Part shown: positions 46,236 through 55,831 of the stretch, one piece after another
Layout: each line of letters starts with the position of its first letter
Numbering within the stretch: the first letter of the stretch is position 1
NCBI RefSeq assembly: GCF_000278275.1
Contig: NZ_JH725147.1
Span: 226,313 to 290,312 of the forward strand
DNA: 64,000 bases
Reading direction: 5' to 3'
From: Bartonella tamiae Th239
Lineage (GTDB): Bacteria; Pseudomonadota; Alphaproteobacteria; Rhizobiales; Rhizobiaceae
Program-made: the position numbers and the translations under genes
Notes under the pieces: model-generated
The model's database searches: none
Told to the model about the DNA's origin: nothing
The model's input: only the letters and a program-made list of their open reading frames with translations

Positions 46236-47273
46236 TTGGCACAAAAAAAAGCACACGAAGTTGATCGCTTTCTTAGCAGATTGGAAAAAAACTTTCCCAT
46301 CGTGTTAATCTATGGTCCAGATAAAGGTTTGGTAAGTGAACGCGCAAATATTTATGCAGCCTTAACAGAGATTGCCTTAGATGACCCCTTTTCCAATATT
46401 CGTCTTGAAGCAATAGATATAGAAAAAGACACTGCCCGTTTAGAAGATGAAGCCTACACAATGTCGCTTTTTGGAGGCAATCGTTTAATATGGATTCGCA
46501 ATGCGACCAATCAAAAAGGCTTAATAGAAGCAATGAAGACATTGCTAAAAACGCCTCCACCACAAACATATGTACTTATTGAAGCAGGTGATCTTAAAAA
46601 AGGTACAGGCATACGTAACCTTATTGAAACTGCCTCTACGGCAATGGCATTGCCTTGTTTTCAGGACGATGCCCGTGCTCTTGATGGATTAATAGATCAA
46701 GTTCTTGAAGAGAACACACTGACACTATCGCTTGAAGCACGCAAATGGCTGCGTGAAAGTCTCGGCAGTGACAGGCTGATTTCAAGAGGTGAATTGGAAA
46801 AGCTCTGTCTTTACGCAAAAGGCAAAAATGAAATACAACTTGATGATGTCAAAGAGGTGGTAAGCGATGTTAGCGCATTATCACAAGATGAAATTATTGA
46901 TGCGATGTTGATTGGTGATCTTAAAAATTTCAACGATCAATTTGATCGATATATTGCGACTGGAAGCCCGTTATTTCTTATTCTTAACGCGGCCTTACGC
47001 CAATTTCAACAATTACAATTATTGCGTCAAAGTATTGAATTTGAAGGGAAAACACCATTTTCAGTAGTAGCCGCTGCACGCCCACCAATATTTTTTCGCC
47101 GACAAAAACTCGTTGAGCGTGCGCTTGCTCATTGGTCATCAAAGACGATTGCTCAGGCCATGATACGTTTACAAAAAACCGTTTTTGAAAGTCGTGAAAA
47201 TACACACTTAAGCGAAGCAATTACTCGACAAGCACTTTTAGCGTTAACATTGAACGCTAAGCATCATTCTTAA
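46236..47273 (+). CDS. holA: DNA polymerase III subunit delta
   Basis: 345-aa clamp-loader subunit that opens the beta sliding clamp. The start is TTG 46236 (MAQKKAHEVDRFL), with GGA eight bases upstream; an ATG at 46223 is out of frame. Family features: FPIVLIYGPDKGLVSERA at the start of domain I, LFGGNRLIWIRNA, LRESLGSDRLISRGELEKLCLYA and the C-terminal helical collar domain. lptE, often upstream of holA in relatives, is not here. It is convergent with the aminotransferase gene. Confidence 0.93.
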   Translation: MAQKKAHEVDRFLSRLEKNFPIVLIYGPDKGLVSERANIYAALTEIALDDPFSNIRLEAIDIEKDTARLEDEAYTMSLFGGNRLIWIRNATNQKGLIEAMKTLLKTPPPQTYVLIEAGDLKKGTGIRNLIETASTAMALPCFQDDARALDGLIDQVLEENTLTLSLEARKWLRESLGSDRLISRGELEKLCLYAKGKNEIQLDDVKEVVSDVSALSQDEIIDAMLIGDLKNFNDQFDRYIATGSPLFLILNAALRQFQQLQLLRQSIEFEGKTPFSVVAAARPPIFFRRQKLVERALAHWSSKTIAQAMIRLQKTVFESRENTHLSEAITRQALLALTLNAKHHS

Positions 47274-47285
47274 TAAAATGAAAGT

Positions 47286-48134
47286 TTAAGAAACGCTTCT
47301 TTCTACATGATCAAGATATAATTTACGCAACCATTTGGTTGTCTCACCCGCTTTGCCATTTCCAATCATCTTACCATCGATATGAGTAACGGCTGTTGCA
47401 AAAGTTGAAGCTGAAGAAATAAAGGCTTCTTTTGCTTCAAAAACATCCTTTAACGAAAACAAACGTTCTTCAACATTACAGTGATTCTTTTTTGCCAAAT
47501 TGATCAAAGTTGCACGAGTAATACCCGGTAAAATAGATCCATCTAGCGGACGGGTCACAAAGGTACCTTCTTTATCAATAATATGAAAATTGGATGACGT
47601 TGCTTCTGTGATAAATCCGTCTTCAACGTAAACTGCATCATCAACACCTTTTTGATGTGCCTTGGTCTTAGCAAGTGATGAATAAAGAAGCTGAGTGGTT
47701 TTAATATCGCGACGTTCCCACCGTCCTTCTTTGTAAGACATCATTTTTAAGCAAGGTGTAAGGAGCAAATCGTGATCTAACCCCTTTTGTGTAAACATAA
47801 ATAAAGTTGGTTTAAACGAGGTATCATAAAGAAAATTGCGTATGCCATGCCCTCGAGAAATTTGTATATAAACCGTTCCATTTACGAAAGCATTATGAGT
47901 GATTAATTTTTGCAACTGATTTAAAAAAACAGTTTCATCAACCAAAAAATTTATTTCAAGCGCCTTGAGCGAATTTTGTAGACGCTTCATATGCGCATGA
48001 AAGTCCAAAAACTCTTTATTCAAAACACTTATCACTTCATAAACCGCATCAGAAAATAAAATTGAGCGATCCATAATTGAAATTTTGGCGTCTTTTGCAT
48101 CAAGAATTTGGCCATTTAAAAAAACTTTATCCAT
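47286..48134 (-). CDS. Class IV aminotransferase, D-alanine aminotransferase-like
   Basis: 282-aa PLP enzyme of fold type IV. The catalytic Lys145 is in RRDIKTTQLL, with GFITEATSSNF (PLP-contacting Glu and the loop) and DGSILPGITRATLI after it. The N-terminus FLNGQILDAKDAKISIMDRSILFSDAVYEVI and ISRGHGIRNF fit D-amino-acid transaminase rather than IlvE. ATG 48134 has GAG about eight bases upstream; GTG 48140 is the alternative. Its product could supply D-Glu or D-Ala for peptidoglycan, but this is inference. Divergent from modE. Confidence 0.87.
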   Translation of the reverse strand: MDKVFLNGQILDAKDAKISIMDRSILFSDAVYEVISVLNKEFLDFHAHMKRLQNSLKALEINFLVDETVFLNQLQKLITHNAFVNGTVYIQISRGHGIRNFLYDTSFKPTLFMFTQKGLDHDLLLTPCLKMMSYKEGRWERRDIKTTQLLYSSLAKTKAHQKGVDDAVYVEDGFITEATSSNFHIIDKEGTFVTRPLDGSILPGITRATLINLAKKNHCNVEERLFSLKDVFEAKEAFISSASTFATAVTHIDGKMIGNGKAGETTKWLRKLYLDHVERSVS

Positions 48135-48348
48135 GATCACTACTCATCCATTTGCATTTTGTAAAATTCTCTAATGTACAAAATGAAAAACACATATTCT
48201 TTCACTATCAACATAGTATTAAATAAAATTGAACTTTGCCCTATTCTACAGACGAGGCTTAACATTAAGTCCTCAATTTATATAAAAATTCCAGAACATA
48301 TTAAAATACAGCGCAGTTTGTTCTTTTTATTTTGATATTTATTTTTTT

Positions 48349-48372
48349 CGTTATATAAAATTTTATATAACG
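48349..48372. promoter_or_regulatory. Mo-box (ModE operator) upstream of modE-modABC
   Basis: A perfect 24-base palindrome with half-sites CGTTATATA and TATATAACG separated by six bases, which matches the known ModE operator of E. coli and Rhodobacter. It ends 19 bases before the modE start, so molybdate-bound ModE should repress its own operon here. Confidence 0.88.
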
Positions 48373-48391
48373 TTTATGGCATGGTTTTTTG

Positions 48392-49267
48392 ATGGAAGCG
48401 CATATCACTTTTTTCAAACATATTAACAATGATAAAGACGCTAAAAGCAGCGACATGAAAAACAGTTTACTAAAAGAAGAAACAATTGGTCATGAACGCA
48501 TACAACTGCTAGAGGCTGTGGCGCGTGAAGGTTCAATTTCAGCAGCAGCACGGGCAAGAGGAATAAGCTATAAAACAGCATGGGATAGTCTGAATGTCAT
48601 GCAAAATTTGATCAAATATCCATTATTAGAAAAAAATACTGGAGGAAGGAAAGGCGGCGGCACAACTCTTACACAACAGGGAGTTCAATTGATTGAAACC
48701 TTTCATAAACTAGAAGCAGGACTTGCAACCTTGTTTCATAATGTTTCAGATGAGCTCAACACAATTGGTGTATCTTCAAAAGGACTTTTACATGGTTTTA
48801 TGATGCGCAGTTCAGCGCGCAATGTTTTTTCTGGCCGTATTGATAGTTTTAAACAAACAAAAAATGAGGCAAACACTTTTGATAAAACCAATTACAAAAG
48901 TGCTATAAATACCCTACTTCATATACGCATTGCACATAATATTATGATGCAATCCATTATTACGCTTAAGAGCGTCAAAAATTTAGGTTTGGTGAAAGGG
49001 CGCGACGTAAGCCTACTTATCAAATCCACTTTCATAGATGTCAAACCAGCTCCAATCTTAAATGAAATTCAAAAAGACAATCACTTTCAAGGTATCATAC
49101 GTGATAATTTTAAAGGCAGGGATATGAATGAACTCACAATTGATATTGGTGAACAAAAAACGATGATTGCAACACTCTCAAAAACGCATCCATGTGCTGA
49201 TTATGCACCCAATAAAGCAGTTATTGTTTCTTTTAAACCGCAGCATAGTCTTATAGCGACATACTAA
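48392..49267 (+). CDS. modE: Molybdate-responsive transcriptional regulator ModE
   Basis: About 291 aa from ATG 48392 (a later ATG at 48455 would remove 21 residues; neither has a strong ribosome site). A winged HTH is at about 36-76 (RIQLLEAVAREGSISAAARARGISYKTAWDSLN), followed by GGRKGGGTTLTQQG. The C-terminal half carries tandem Mop/TOBE-like molybdate-binding repeats (SARNVFSGRIDSF and the second around SLLIKSTFIDV). Full-length ModE of the E. coli type. Directly upstream of modABC. Confidence 0.93.
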   Translation: MEAHITFFKHINNDKDAKSSDMKNSLLKEETIGHERIQLLEAVAREGSISAAARARGISYKTAWDSLNVMQNLIKYPLLEKNTGGRKGGGTTLTQQGVQLIETFHKLEAGLATLFHNVSDELNTIGVSSKGLLHGFMMRSSARNVFSGRIDSFKQTKNEANTFDKTNYKSAINTLLHIRIAHNIMMQSIITLKSVKNLGLVKGRDVSLLIKSTFIDVKPAPILNEIQKDNHFQGIIRDNFKGRDMNELTIDIGEQKTMIATLSKTHPCADYAPNKAVIVSFKPQHSLIATY

Positions 49268-49280
49268 AAAGGTTTTTAAA

Positions 49281-50054
49281 ATGCGTCTTCAATGGATCAC
49301 TTTCACATTTTTCTTTTTTCAAAGTATCATCCTCTTTCAACCTATTGATGCTTTGGCCCATAAGAGTGATGCAGTCATTGCTGTTGCTTCGAATTTTACA
49401 GAACCAGCAAAAGAAATTGCCAAAAAATTTGAGGAAAGTACTGGATATAAAACCATTTTATCTTTTGGCGCAACGGGCAGTATTTATCAGCAAATCAAAA
49501 ATGGTGCGCCTTACGATGTTTTTTTAGCCGCAGATAATCATCGTCCAAGCTTACTCATTGCTGAAGGCTTTGCTGTCAAAGAAAGCCAATTGACTTATGC
49601 CATTGGCACATTGGTTTTATGGAGTGCTTCAAAAGACCTTATAAAAGGTGAACAAAGCCTCAGTGCTGAAAATATAAATCACATTGCGTTTTGTAATCCT
49701 GATGCTGCTCCTTATGGACAAGCAGCCTTAGAAACCATGAAGGCTCTCAACCTTTATACCAAAGTGCAAACAAAACTTGTTGAAGGGCATAATATTTCTC
49801 AGGCCTTTCAATTTGTTAAAACAGGCAATGCTGAAATCGGTTTTGTGGCATTGTCACAAATTATCCATGAAAAAAAAGGCTCTTTTTGGATTGTTCCGCA
49901 AAAATATTATCACCCGATTGAACAAGATGGCGTTCTGCTTCAGCATGGTAAGGATAATAAAGCGGCAAAAGCATTTATGATTTTTTTAAATGGATCGGAA
50001 GCATCACAAATTCTCGCCGATTATGGATATCGTAAAAAGAAGAAAGATTTATAG
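49281..50054 (+). CDS. modA: Molybdate ABC transporter substrate-binding protein
   Basis: 257 aa. Signal peptide about 1-26 (ITFTFFFFQSIILFQPIDALA). The ModA fold motifs are present: AVIAVASNFTEPAKEIAKKFEESTGYK, FGATGSIYQQIKNGAPYDVFLAADN (oxyanion-binding Ser), NPDAAPYGQAALETM and GNAEIGFVALSQI. It begins 13 bases after modE, so it is part of modEABC. Confidence 0.95.
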   Translation: MRLQWITFTFFFFQSIILFQPIDALAHKSDAVIAVASNFTEPAKEIAKKFEESTGYKTILSFGATGSIYQQIKNGAPYDVFLAADNHRPSLLIAEGFAVKESQLTYAIGTLVLWSASKDLIKGEQSLSAENINHIAFCNPDAAPYGQAALETMKALNLYTKVQTKLVEGHNISQAFQFVKTGNAEIGFVALSQIIHEKKGSFWIVPQKYYHPIEQDGVLLQHGKDNKAAKAFMIFLNGSEASQILADYGYRKKKKDL

Positions 50055-50056
50055 AA

Positions 50057-50746
50057 ATGCTTTGGCTTTCCGATCAAACATGGACGGCGATTATCCTTAC
50101 TATTAAACTGGCAAGTATCACTACTGTTTTTTTATTACTGATTGGCATACCAATAGCATTATGGCTCGCTCGCTCAAAATCCTATTTGTCTGAAATAGTC
50201 GCCACCATCATTGCAATACCATTAGTTTTACCACCTACTGTGTTGGGATTTTATCTCCTAGTTCTGATGGCGCCAAATGGTTTTTTGAGCTTTATCGCAC
50301 CAATATTCAGTTTAGAAAAATTTGCCTTTACATTTCAAGGTCTAGTCATAGGATCAATTGTTTATTCTTTGCCTTTCGTTGTACAGCCCATTCGTAATTC
50401 GTTTGAAACAATGGGCGTACGCCCTTTAGAAGTTGCCGCAACTTTGCGTATCTCTCCTTTTCATGCATTTTGGCGCGTAACTTTACCAATCACCAGCCCC
50501 GGCATTGTCACAGCGGCAATATTAGGTTTTGCACATACCGTAGGAGAATATGGTGTGGTTCAAATGATAGGTGGCAATTTACCTGGCCAAACGGCTGTTA
50601 TCTCAACCACAATTATGTCCTATGTCGAAGCTGACAAAATGCTTGAAGCCAATATTTTATCAGTAATGATGATTGTCTTTTCTTTTATCATTATTTTAGC
50701 CGTTAGGCTTTTGCAAAAATTCTATAATGGCGTTTCATATGATTGA
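50057..50746 (+). CDS. modB: Molybdate ABC transporter permease
   Basis: 229 aa with five hydrophobic segments. It has the ModB signature LVLPPTVLGFYLLVLMAPNG and the EAA loop EVAATLRISPFHAFWRVTLPITSPGIVTA, then GEYGVVQMIGGNLPGQT. It starts two bases after the modA stop and overlaps modC. Forms the channel with ModC. Confidence 0.96.
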   Translation: MLWLSDQTWTAIILTIKLASITTVFLLLIGIPIALWLARSKSYLSEIVATIIAIPLVLPPTVLGFYLLVLMAPNGFLSFIAPIFSLEKFAFTFQGLVIGSIVYSLPFVVQPIRNSFETMGVRPLEVAATLRISPFHAFWRVTLPITSPGIVTAAILGFAHTVGEYGVVQMIGGNLPGQTAVISTTIMSYVEADKMLEANILSVMMIVFSFIIILAVRLLQKFYNGVSYD

Positions 50747-51803
50747 TGTTCATTTACACGCGCACTTTAGCCATGTGGCACTGAATTTTGCATTTTGCGT
50801 TCCCTCACAGGGAGTCAGCGTTCTTTATGGTCCATCAGGCAGCGGCAAAACAAGTCTTTTACGCGCAATAGCAGGCCTTAATCATTTCCATGGTCATGTA
50901 AAAATTGGTGAGCATATATGGCAAAATGAAAATTACTTTACGCCTGTGCATAAACGCGCAATTGGTTATGTTTTTCAAGAACCAAGCCTCTTTCCACATT
51001 TATCCGTTAAAAAAAATCTCACATTTGGGCAGAGAAATGAAAGGACTTCATCTTTAAATTTTATGAAAGTCATAGATTTATTAAATATTGGCTCTCTTCT
51101 TCATCGTTCTTCCCATCATCTTTCTGGCGGTGAGCGCCAACGGGTTGCGATTGCACGGGCTGTTTTATCAAATCCTAAAATTTTACTGATGGATGAACCT
51201 TTAAGTGCACTTGATACAGAAGCGCGTCATGATATTTTGCATTTACTTATTCAATTACGGGATCATTTATCCTTGCCAATCCTTTATATCACCCATAATA
51301 TGTATGAAGTTGATCATCTTGCCAATCAACTCATTCTCATAAATGAAGGCAAAGTGCTTGCCACAGGACCTTTAAATGTCTTGCAAACAGATTTTAACTT
51401 GCCGCTATGCCATCAAGAAGATTGCGCCGTCAGTGTTGATGGCATAGTCGAAAGTTATCAAGAAAAGACAGGCCTATTGAGTGTTAAAATTCAAGACACA
51501 CTTCTTTATCTGCCTTCAGCTTATAAAGCTTCAGGGCAAAAAATACGCCTACGAATTGGTGCTCATAATGTCGCTCTTTCACTGGATAATCTTTCGAAAA
51601 CGACTTTTCTTAATACACTTTCTGCTCATATCAAGACCATATATGCACTTAATGATTTTGAAATGCTTCTTTTGCTTGAAACTGGGCAAGAGCGTAAAAG
51701 CTTTAATTTTTTATCACGCATTACGCGTCATTCCTTCCAGCATCTTAATTTACGTGAAGGAATGACTATTTACGCCCATATTAAAGGAGCCACACTTAAA
51801 TGA
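50739..51803 (+). CDS. modC: Molybdate ABC transporter ATPase with TOBE domain
   Basis: 354 aa from ATG 50739 (ATG 50727 would add four residues; neither has a clear ribosome site, and coupling with modB is likely). Walker A GPSGSGKTS lies near the N-terminus, then Q-loop GYVFQEPSLFPHL, LSGGERQRVAIARA, Walker B ILLMDEPLSALD and ITHNMYEV. Residues from about 285 form the C-terminal TOBE/Mop regulatory domain. Last gene of the mod operon. Confidence 0.95.
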   Translation: MIDVHLHAHFSHVALNFAFCVPSQGVSVLYGPSGSGKTSLLRAIAGLNHFHGHVKIGEHIWQNENYFTPVHKRAIGYVFQEPSLFPHLSVKKNLTFGQRNERTSSLNFMKVIDLLNIGSLLHRSSHHLSGGERQRVAIARAVLSNPKILLMDEPLSALDTEARHDILHLLIQLRDHLSLPILYITHNMYEVDHLANQLILINEGKVLATGPLNVLQTDFNLPLCHQEDCAVSVDGIVESYQEKTGLLSVKIQDTLLYLPSAYKASGQKIRLRIGAHNVALSLDNLSKTTFLNTLSAHIKTIYALNDFEMLLLLETGQERKSFNFLSRITRHSFQHLNLREGMTIYAHIKGATLK

Positions 51804-51807
51804 TTTT

Positions 51808-52764
51808 TTATGAAAAATATGTCTTTATATAAGCCTCAGCAAGCTGAACCGTTTTATCTGTAAATTCTTTAGCATCAAAAAAATGACTGGACGCTTTACC
51901 TTGATTGGCCAACCATGCTGTTAATTGAAGGCGCCGCATCATGATAAGGTGCGGAACAATATTGCGCATTATTTGTGTTATCGGTCTAATCCGCTCATAA
52001 CCTTTAAACCATGCATCAATAAGGTTAGGAACAGATGAGTGATGTTCAATAAAACTTAAACCATTGGCTAAATCAAGACCGAACCATGAAAAACCGCAAT
52101 CATCAAAATCAATAACCGATAGGCGATCCTCTAAAACCAAAAGATTGGCCAAACGCAAATCTGCGTGAATAAGACCATAATCACTATCATGACGCGGTAC
52201 ATTTTCCATAGTGTTTTTTAAAATGTCATCGCAACGGTGCAAAATATCATAGTGCCTGTTTGATAAGCACGAATTTTTACGCCAATCCCCCCAATAGGCT
52301 TTTGGACCAATCATCGTTTGATACGTCCAATGTTTACGCCGAAATCTTTTTGGGCGTTGCCATGCCAAAGAATGGTCATGAAGTTTTGCGGATATTTCTC
52401 CCAATTGAACAAAGCGCGTTGGCAAATTTTCATCAACTCGGGGTTCATAACCGTCAATAAAGCTAAAACAAGCAAGGCGATAATCTTCACAATGAACAAA
52501 AAAACTATCTGTTATTGTTTTTATGATCTGTGGTACCTTAATAACATGATTTTTTGAAATCTCCTCCAACCAGCTAAGTTCAGAAAAAATTTCTGCATCA
52601 GTTTGATAATCTTTACGATAAATGCGTAAAATATAACGCCGTGAATAATGCTCTATAACAAAAGTTGTGTTTTCTGAAATCGCTAAAAGATCAATACGGG
52701 CATTACAATCCAATCGCCATAAAGAAAGCTGAGATCGGATTAAAGTTTTAAAATGTTCAATCAT
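51808..52764 (-). CDS. Phosphotransferase family protein (choline kinase/APH type)
   Basis: 318-aa kinase-like fold of the APH family. From ATG 52764: YSRRYILRIYRKDYQTDAEIFSELSWLEEI (nucleotide-binding Lys region), catalytic loop GLIHADLRLANLLVLEDRLSVIDFDDCGFSWFGLDLAN. The substrate is unknown; homoserine, choline or ethanolamine kinases and aminoglycoside kinases share this fold. The frame runs upstream to 53085, but that is metW read out of frame. It lies 11 bases after metW and may be co-transcribed with metX-metW. Convergent with modC. Confidence 0.85.
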   Translation of the reverse strand: MIEHFKTLIRSQLSLWRLDCNARIDLLAISENTTFVIEHYSRRYILRIYRKDYQTDAEIFSELSWLEEISKNHVIKVPQIIKTITDSFFVHCEDYRLACFSFIDGYEPRVDENLPTRFVQLGEISAKLHDHSLAWQRPKRFRRKHWTYQTMIGPKAYWGDWRKNSCLSNRHYDILHRCDDILKNTMENVPRHDSDYGLIHADLRLANLLVLEDRLSVIDFDDCGFSWFGLDLANGLSFIEHHSSVPNLIDAWFKGYERIRPITQIMRNIVPHLIMMRRLQLTAWLANQGKASSHFFDAKEFTDKTVQLAEAYIKTYFS

Positions 52765-52774
52765 ATTATATTCA

Positions 52775-53407
52775 TTATCGATGCAACAAAAAAACAGCCT
52801 GCTGCCCAAAAATATTCCATGCGGCCCATGGCAATGTCCAAAGAACACGTTTGCCTTGTCGATTAAGAGCCACACTGTCTTCCACTTTTGCGCCAACATC
52901 TTTAACCAAATCAACAAAATCTTCAATTGTGCAAAAGTGAATATTGGGTGTGTCATGCCAACTATATGGCAGTTCCTTTGTAACCGGCATACGTCCGCGA
53001 AAAAGCAAATGAAAACGAGCACGCCAATAGCCAAAATTAGGTATCGACACAATTGCTCGCTCACCAATTCGCAAAAGCTGTTCAAGCACGACTTTTGGAT
53101 GACGTGTTGCCTGTAAAGTTTGTGACAAAATCACATAATCAAAGCCAGAATCAGGATAATAAATAAGATCGCTATCCGCATCACCTTGAATAACCGAAAG
53201 TCCTTTGATTAAGCATTGATCAACACCTTTTTGTGACAATTCAACACCACGACCTTCAACCTGACGCTCAGTTTGTAAAAGATGGAGTAGCTCTCCATTA
53301 CCACACCCCACGTCCAAAACACGACTTCCTGGTTTAATAAATTGTGCAATAACATCAAAATCTGTTCGTGCTTTAAGAATAGATGCACGTTCGTCATGGT
53401 CTTTCAT
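52775..53407 (-). CDS. metW: Methionine biosynthesis protein MetW
   Basis: 210-aa methyltransferase-fold protein. SAM-type motif [16 protein letters not shown], then [25 protein letters not shown] and [39 protein letters not shown]. MetW pairs with MetX in many Proteobacteria and is needed for methionine synthesis in several; its catalytic role is unsettled. Its start overlaps the metX stop (ATGA). Confidence 0.95.
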   Translation of the reverse strand: MKDHDERASILKARTDFDVIAQFIKPGSRVLDVGCGNGELLHLLQTERQVEGRGVELSQKGVDQCLIKGLSVIQGDADSDLIYYPDSGFDYVILSQTLQATRHPKVVLEQLLRIGERAIVSIPNFGYWRARFHLLFRGRMPVTKELPYSWHDTPNIHFCTIEDFVDLVKDVGAKVEDSVALNRQGKRVLWTLPWAAWNIFGQQAVFLLHR

Positions 53408-54588
53408 GGTCGAAGATCTCTTTCTTGTGCCGCTGAATGAAGAAAACCTTGAATGGCAGAAAACATCACAGGATCTTCAAGTAAAAATGCGTCATGCCCT
53501 TTATCAGTTTCAATTTCAACAAAAGAAACGCTTGCGCCTGCAGCATTCAAAGCATGGACAAAAATACGACTTTGCTCTGTTGTAAACATCCAATCACTTG
53601 AAAATGAAGCGACAAAAAAACGCGTCCGAGATCCATAAAATGCCTCGACCAAGCGACCGTTATTTTCAGCTTCCAAATCGAAGTAATCCATCGCACGTGT
53701 CAAATAAAGATAACTATTAGCATCAAAGCGTTCAACAAAAGTCGTGCCTTGATGACGCAAATAACTTTCAATTTGAAAATCAGCATCAAACCCAAATGTT
53801 ATTTGATCACGATTTTGTAAATTACGGCCAAATTTACGATGAAGGGCAGCCTCAGACAAATATGTGACATGCGCTGTCATACGTGCAACAGCCAATCCTT
53901 TTTTGGGTCGCTTTTTCGCTTCAATATAATTTCCTCCGCACCAATCAGGATCGGCCATAACAGCTTGACGTCCAATTTCATCAAAGGCGATATTTTGAGC
54001 TGAATGTCGTGCGCCAGTTGCAAGAATAATCGATGAAAAAACCTTATCTTTATAACTTGAAGCCCATTGCAAAGCCTGCATACCTCCCATGGAGCCACCA
54101 ATAACACAAAAAAGCGATTCAATACCCAAATGCTCAATCAACATCGCTTGCGCACGCACCATATCAGCAATTGTAATCACAGGAAAATTTAACGCATAAG
54201 GCTTTCCCGTTTCAGGATTAAGAGACACTGGACCTGTGGAGCCTAAACACCCACCCAACACATTAGAACAAATCACATAATAACGATTTGTATCGATAAT
54301 TTTATCTGGCCCCACCAAAATATCCCACCAACCTGGTTTACCTGTCAAAGGGTGGCAATTTGCGACATGTTGATCCGCCGTCAAAGCATGACATATCAAA
54401 ATAGCATTGCTTTTATCATCATTCAGCTTGCCATAATCTTGATAAGCAATTTGAAATGGGCTTAAAATAACACCACTATCAAGTTTTAAAGGGTGAGCTT
54501 CTTTAAAAAAAACAACCTTACTATCAGGATTTAAAGCCTGTGATTTATTTGACTGAGACTTTTTCTTTATATTTGTTTTATGATTCAT
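53404..54588 (-). CDS. metX: Homoserine O-acetyltransferase
   Basis: 394-aa alpha/beta hydrolase that activates homoserine for methionine synthesis. Nucleophile Ser166 in [12 protein letters not shown], catalytic Asp in SSDWMFTT and His in KGHDAF. The first 30 residues are polar and variable. ATG 54588 lacks a strong ribosome site but is followed by a normal N-terminus ([30 protein letters not shown]). Acetyl versus succinyl specificity cannot be judged from these motifs. First gene of metX-metW, divergent from hisC. Confidence 0.94.
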   Translation of the reverse strand: MNHKTNIKKKSQSNKSQALNPDSKVVFFKEAHPLKLDSGVILSPFQIAYQDYGKLNDDKSNAILICHALTADQHVANCHPLTGKPGWWDILVGPDKIIDTNRYYVICSNVLGGCLGSTGPVSLNPETGKPYALNFPVITIADMVRAQAMLIEHLGIESLFCVIGGSMGGMQALQWASSYKDKVFSSIILATGARHSAQNIAFDEIGRQAVMADPDWCGGNYIEAKKRPKKGLAVARMTAHVTYLSEAALHRKFGRNLQNRDQITFGFDADFQIESYLRHQGTTFVERFDANSYLYLTRAMDYFDLEAENNGRLVEAFYGSRTRFFVASFSSDWMFTTEQSRIFVHALNAAGASVSFVEIETDKGHDAFLLEDPVMFSAIQGFLHSAAQERDLRP

Positions 54589-54619
54589 TTCGGTTGCACC
54601 GTCTAGAAAGAGAAAGAAT

Positions 54620-54649
54620 AGCTAGTCGCCCTTAAGACAAAAAGTCAAG
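54620..54649 (-). promoter_or_regulatory. Putative metX promoter
   Basis: Minus strand: CTTGACT (-35, 54649-54643), 17 bases, CTAGCT (-10, 54625-54620). It predicts a start about 24 bases before the metX ATG, leaving no room for a riboswitch in the leader. Based on sequence resemblance to alphaproteobacterial sigma-70 promoters only. Confidence 0.45.
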
Positions 54650-54715
54650 AATTTTACTCGACTTGTTGATGAAGCAAGGATATTTCTATTTATAAGAAAC
54701 AAAGGAATGATTTCG

Positions 54716-55831
54716 ATGAATAAAGATGAGAGTGCTTCACGTCCACTACCTAAAAAAGGTATTATGGACATTACAGCCTATATTCCTGGATCAAGTGAAA
54801 ATAAAAGTACCAAAACCTACCATAAGCTTTCATCAAACGAATCACCCTTTCCACCAAGCCCACGCGTTATTAAAGCCTATGAAGAGGCCGCCAAACATTT
54901 GGAACGCTATCCCGATGGATCTTCAAAACCTTTATTAAAAGCAATCAGTGATGTCACTAAATTGCCTATCGAAAACCTTATGGCTGGAAATGGCTCTGAT
55001 GATCTTTTAGGTCTTCTTGCAAATACTTATCTTAATTGCGGTGACGAAGGCATTATGACTGAACACGGTTTTAATGTTTATGAAATACAAATACGTGGAG
55101 CAGCGGCACTACCAATCATTGTAAAAGAACATAATTGCCGCATCGATATTGATGCTATATTGCATGCTATAAATGAAAAAACAAAAATTGTTTTCATTGC
55201 CAATCCTGCTAATCCGACAGGAACGTATCTGACGCGGCAAGAGATAGAGCGCCTTCATGCAGGATTGCCAAGACATGTCTTATTGGTACTTGATGGGGCG
55301 TATGCAGAATTTGTCACACAAGATGACTATGATGCTGGCATTGAACTTGTTAAAAACAATGAAAATGTTGTTATGACACGGACATTTTCAAAAATTTATG
55401 GACTCGCAGGTTTGCGTATTGGCTGGCTCTATGCGCCTTTGCATGTCATTGATGCGCTCAATCGTATTCGCGGGGCATTTAACGTCAGTATACCCGCACA
55501 AGCAGCAGGGGCAAGCGCCGTTCATGATCATGAATTTTTGAAAAAAGCAATTGCCTATAATATCAAATGGCGTGAATGGCTCAGTAATGAAATTATGCAG
55601 CTTGGCTTAAACGTTACGCCTTCTGTTACGAATTTTTTGCTTATCCATTTTTCTAATAATCCTGACAAGTCAGCAGCCCTTGCTGATGATTATCTTAAAA
55701 CCAATGGCTATATTTTGCGTCGTGTTACTGGATACGGATTTCCTAATGCCTTGCGCCTTTCAATCGGATCCGAAGAAGCAAATCGCGGTTTTATTACTGC
55801 TCTAAAAGAATTTTTAAAGTTAAGAAAATGA
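54716..55831 (+). CDS. hisC: Histidinol-phosphate aminotransferase
   Basis: 371-aa fold-type-I PLP enzyme. ATG 54716 has AAAGGA nine bases upstream; ATG 54707 lies too close to it. [16 protein letters not shown] and [14 protein letters not shown] are near the N-terminus, NPANPTGT binds PLP, and the catalytic Lys226 is in [15 protein letters not shown]. Homologues often also act on aromatic amino acids, which would fit its coupling to tyrA. Stop overlaps the tyrA start (ATGA). Confidence 0.94.
   Translation: MNKDESASRPLPKKGIMDITAYIPGSSENKSTKTYHKLSSNESPFPPSPRVIKAYEEAAKHLERYPDGSSKPLLKAISDVTKLPIENLMAGNGSDDLLGLLANTYLNCGDEGIMTEHGFNVYEIQIRGAAALPIIVKEHNCRIDIDAILHAINEKTKIVFIANPANPTGTYLTRQEIERLHAGLPRHVLLVLDGAYAEFVTQDDYDAGIELVKNNENVVMTRTFSKIYGLAGLRIGWLYAPLHVIDALNRIRGAFNVSIPAQAAGASAVHDHEFLKKAIAYNIKWREWLSNEIMQLGLNVTPSVTNFLLIHFSNNPDKSAALADDYLKTNGYILRRVTGYGFPNALRLSIGSEEANRGFITALKEFLKLRK

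Noticed and set aside
52765-53085. 107-residue N-terminal extension of the phosphotransferase
   Set aside because: This part is metW read in another frame; the real start is ATG 52764.
54589-54715. SAM-II riboswitch in front of metX
   Set aside because: A short AACAAGTCG..TAAA stretch resembles the 3' half of SAM-II, but the P1 helix is missing and the likely promoter lies downstream of it.
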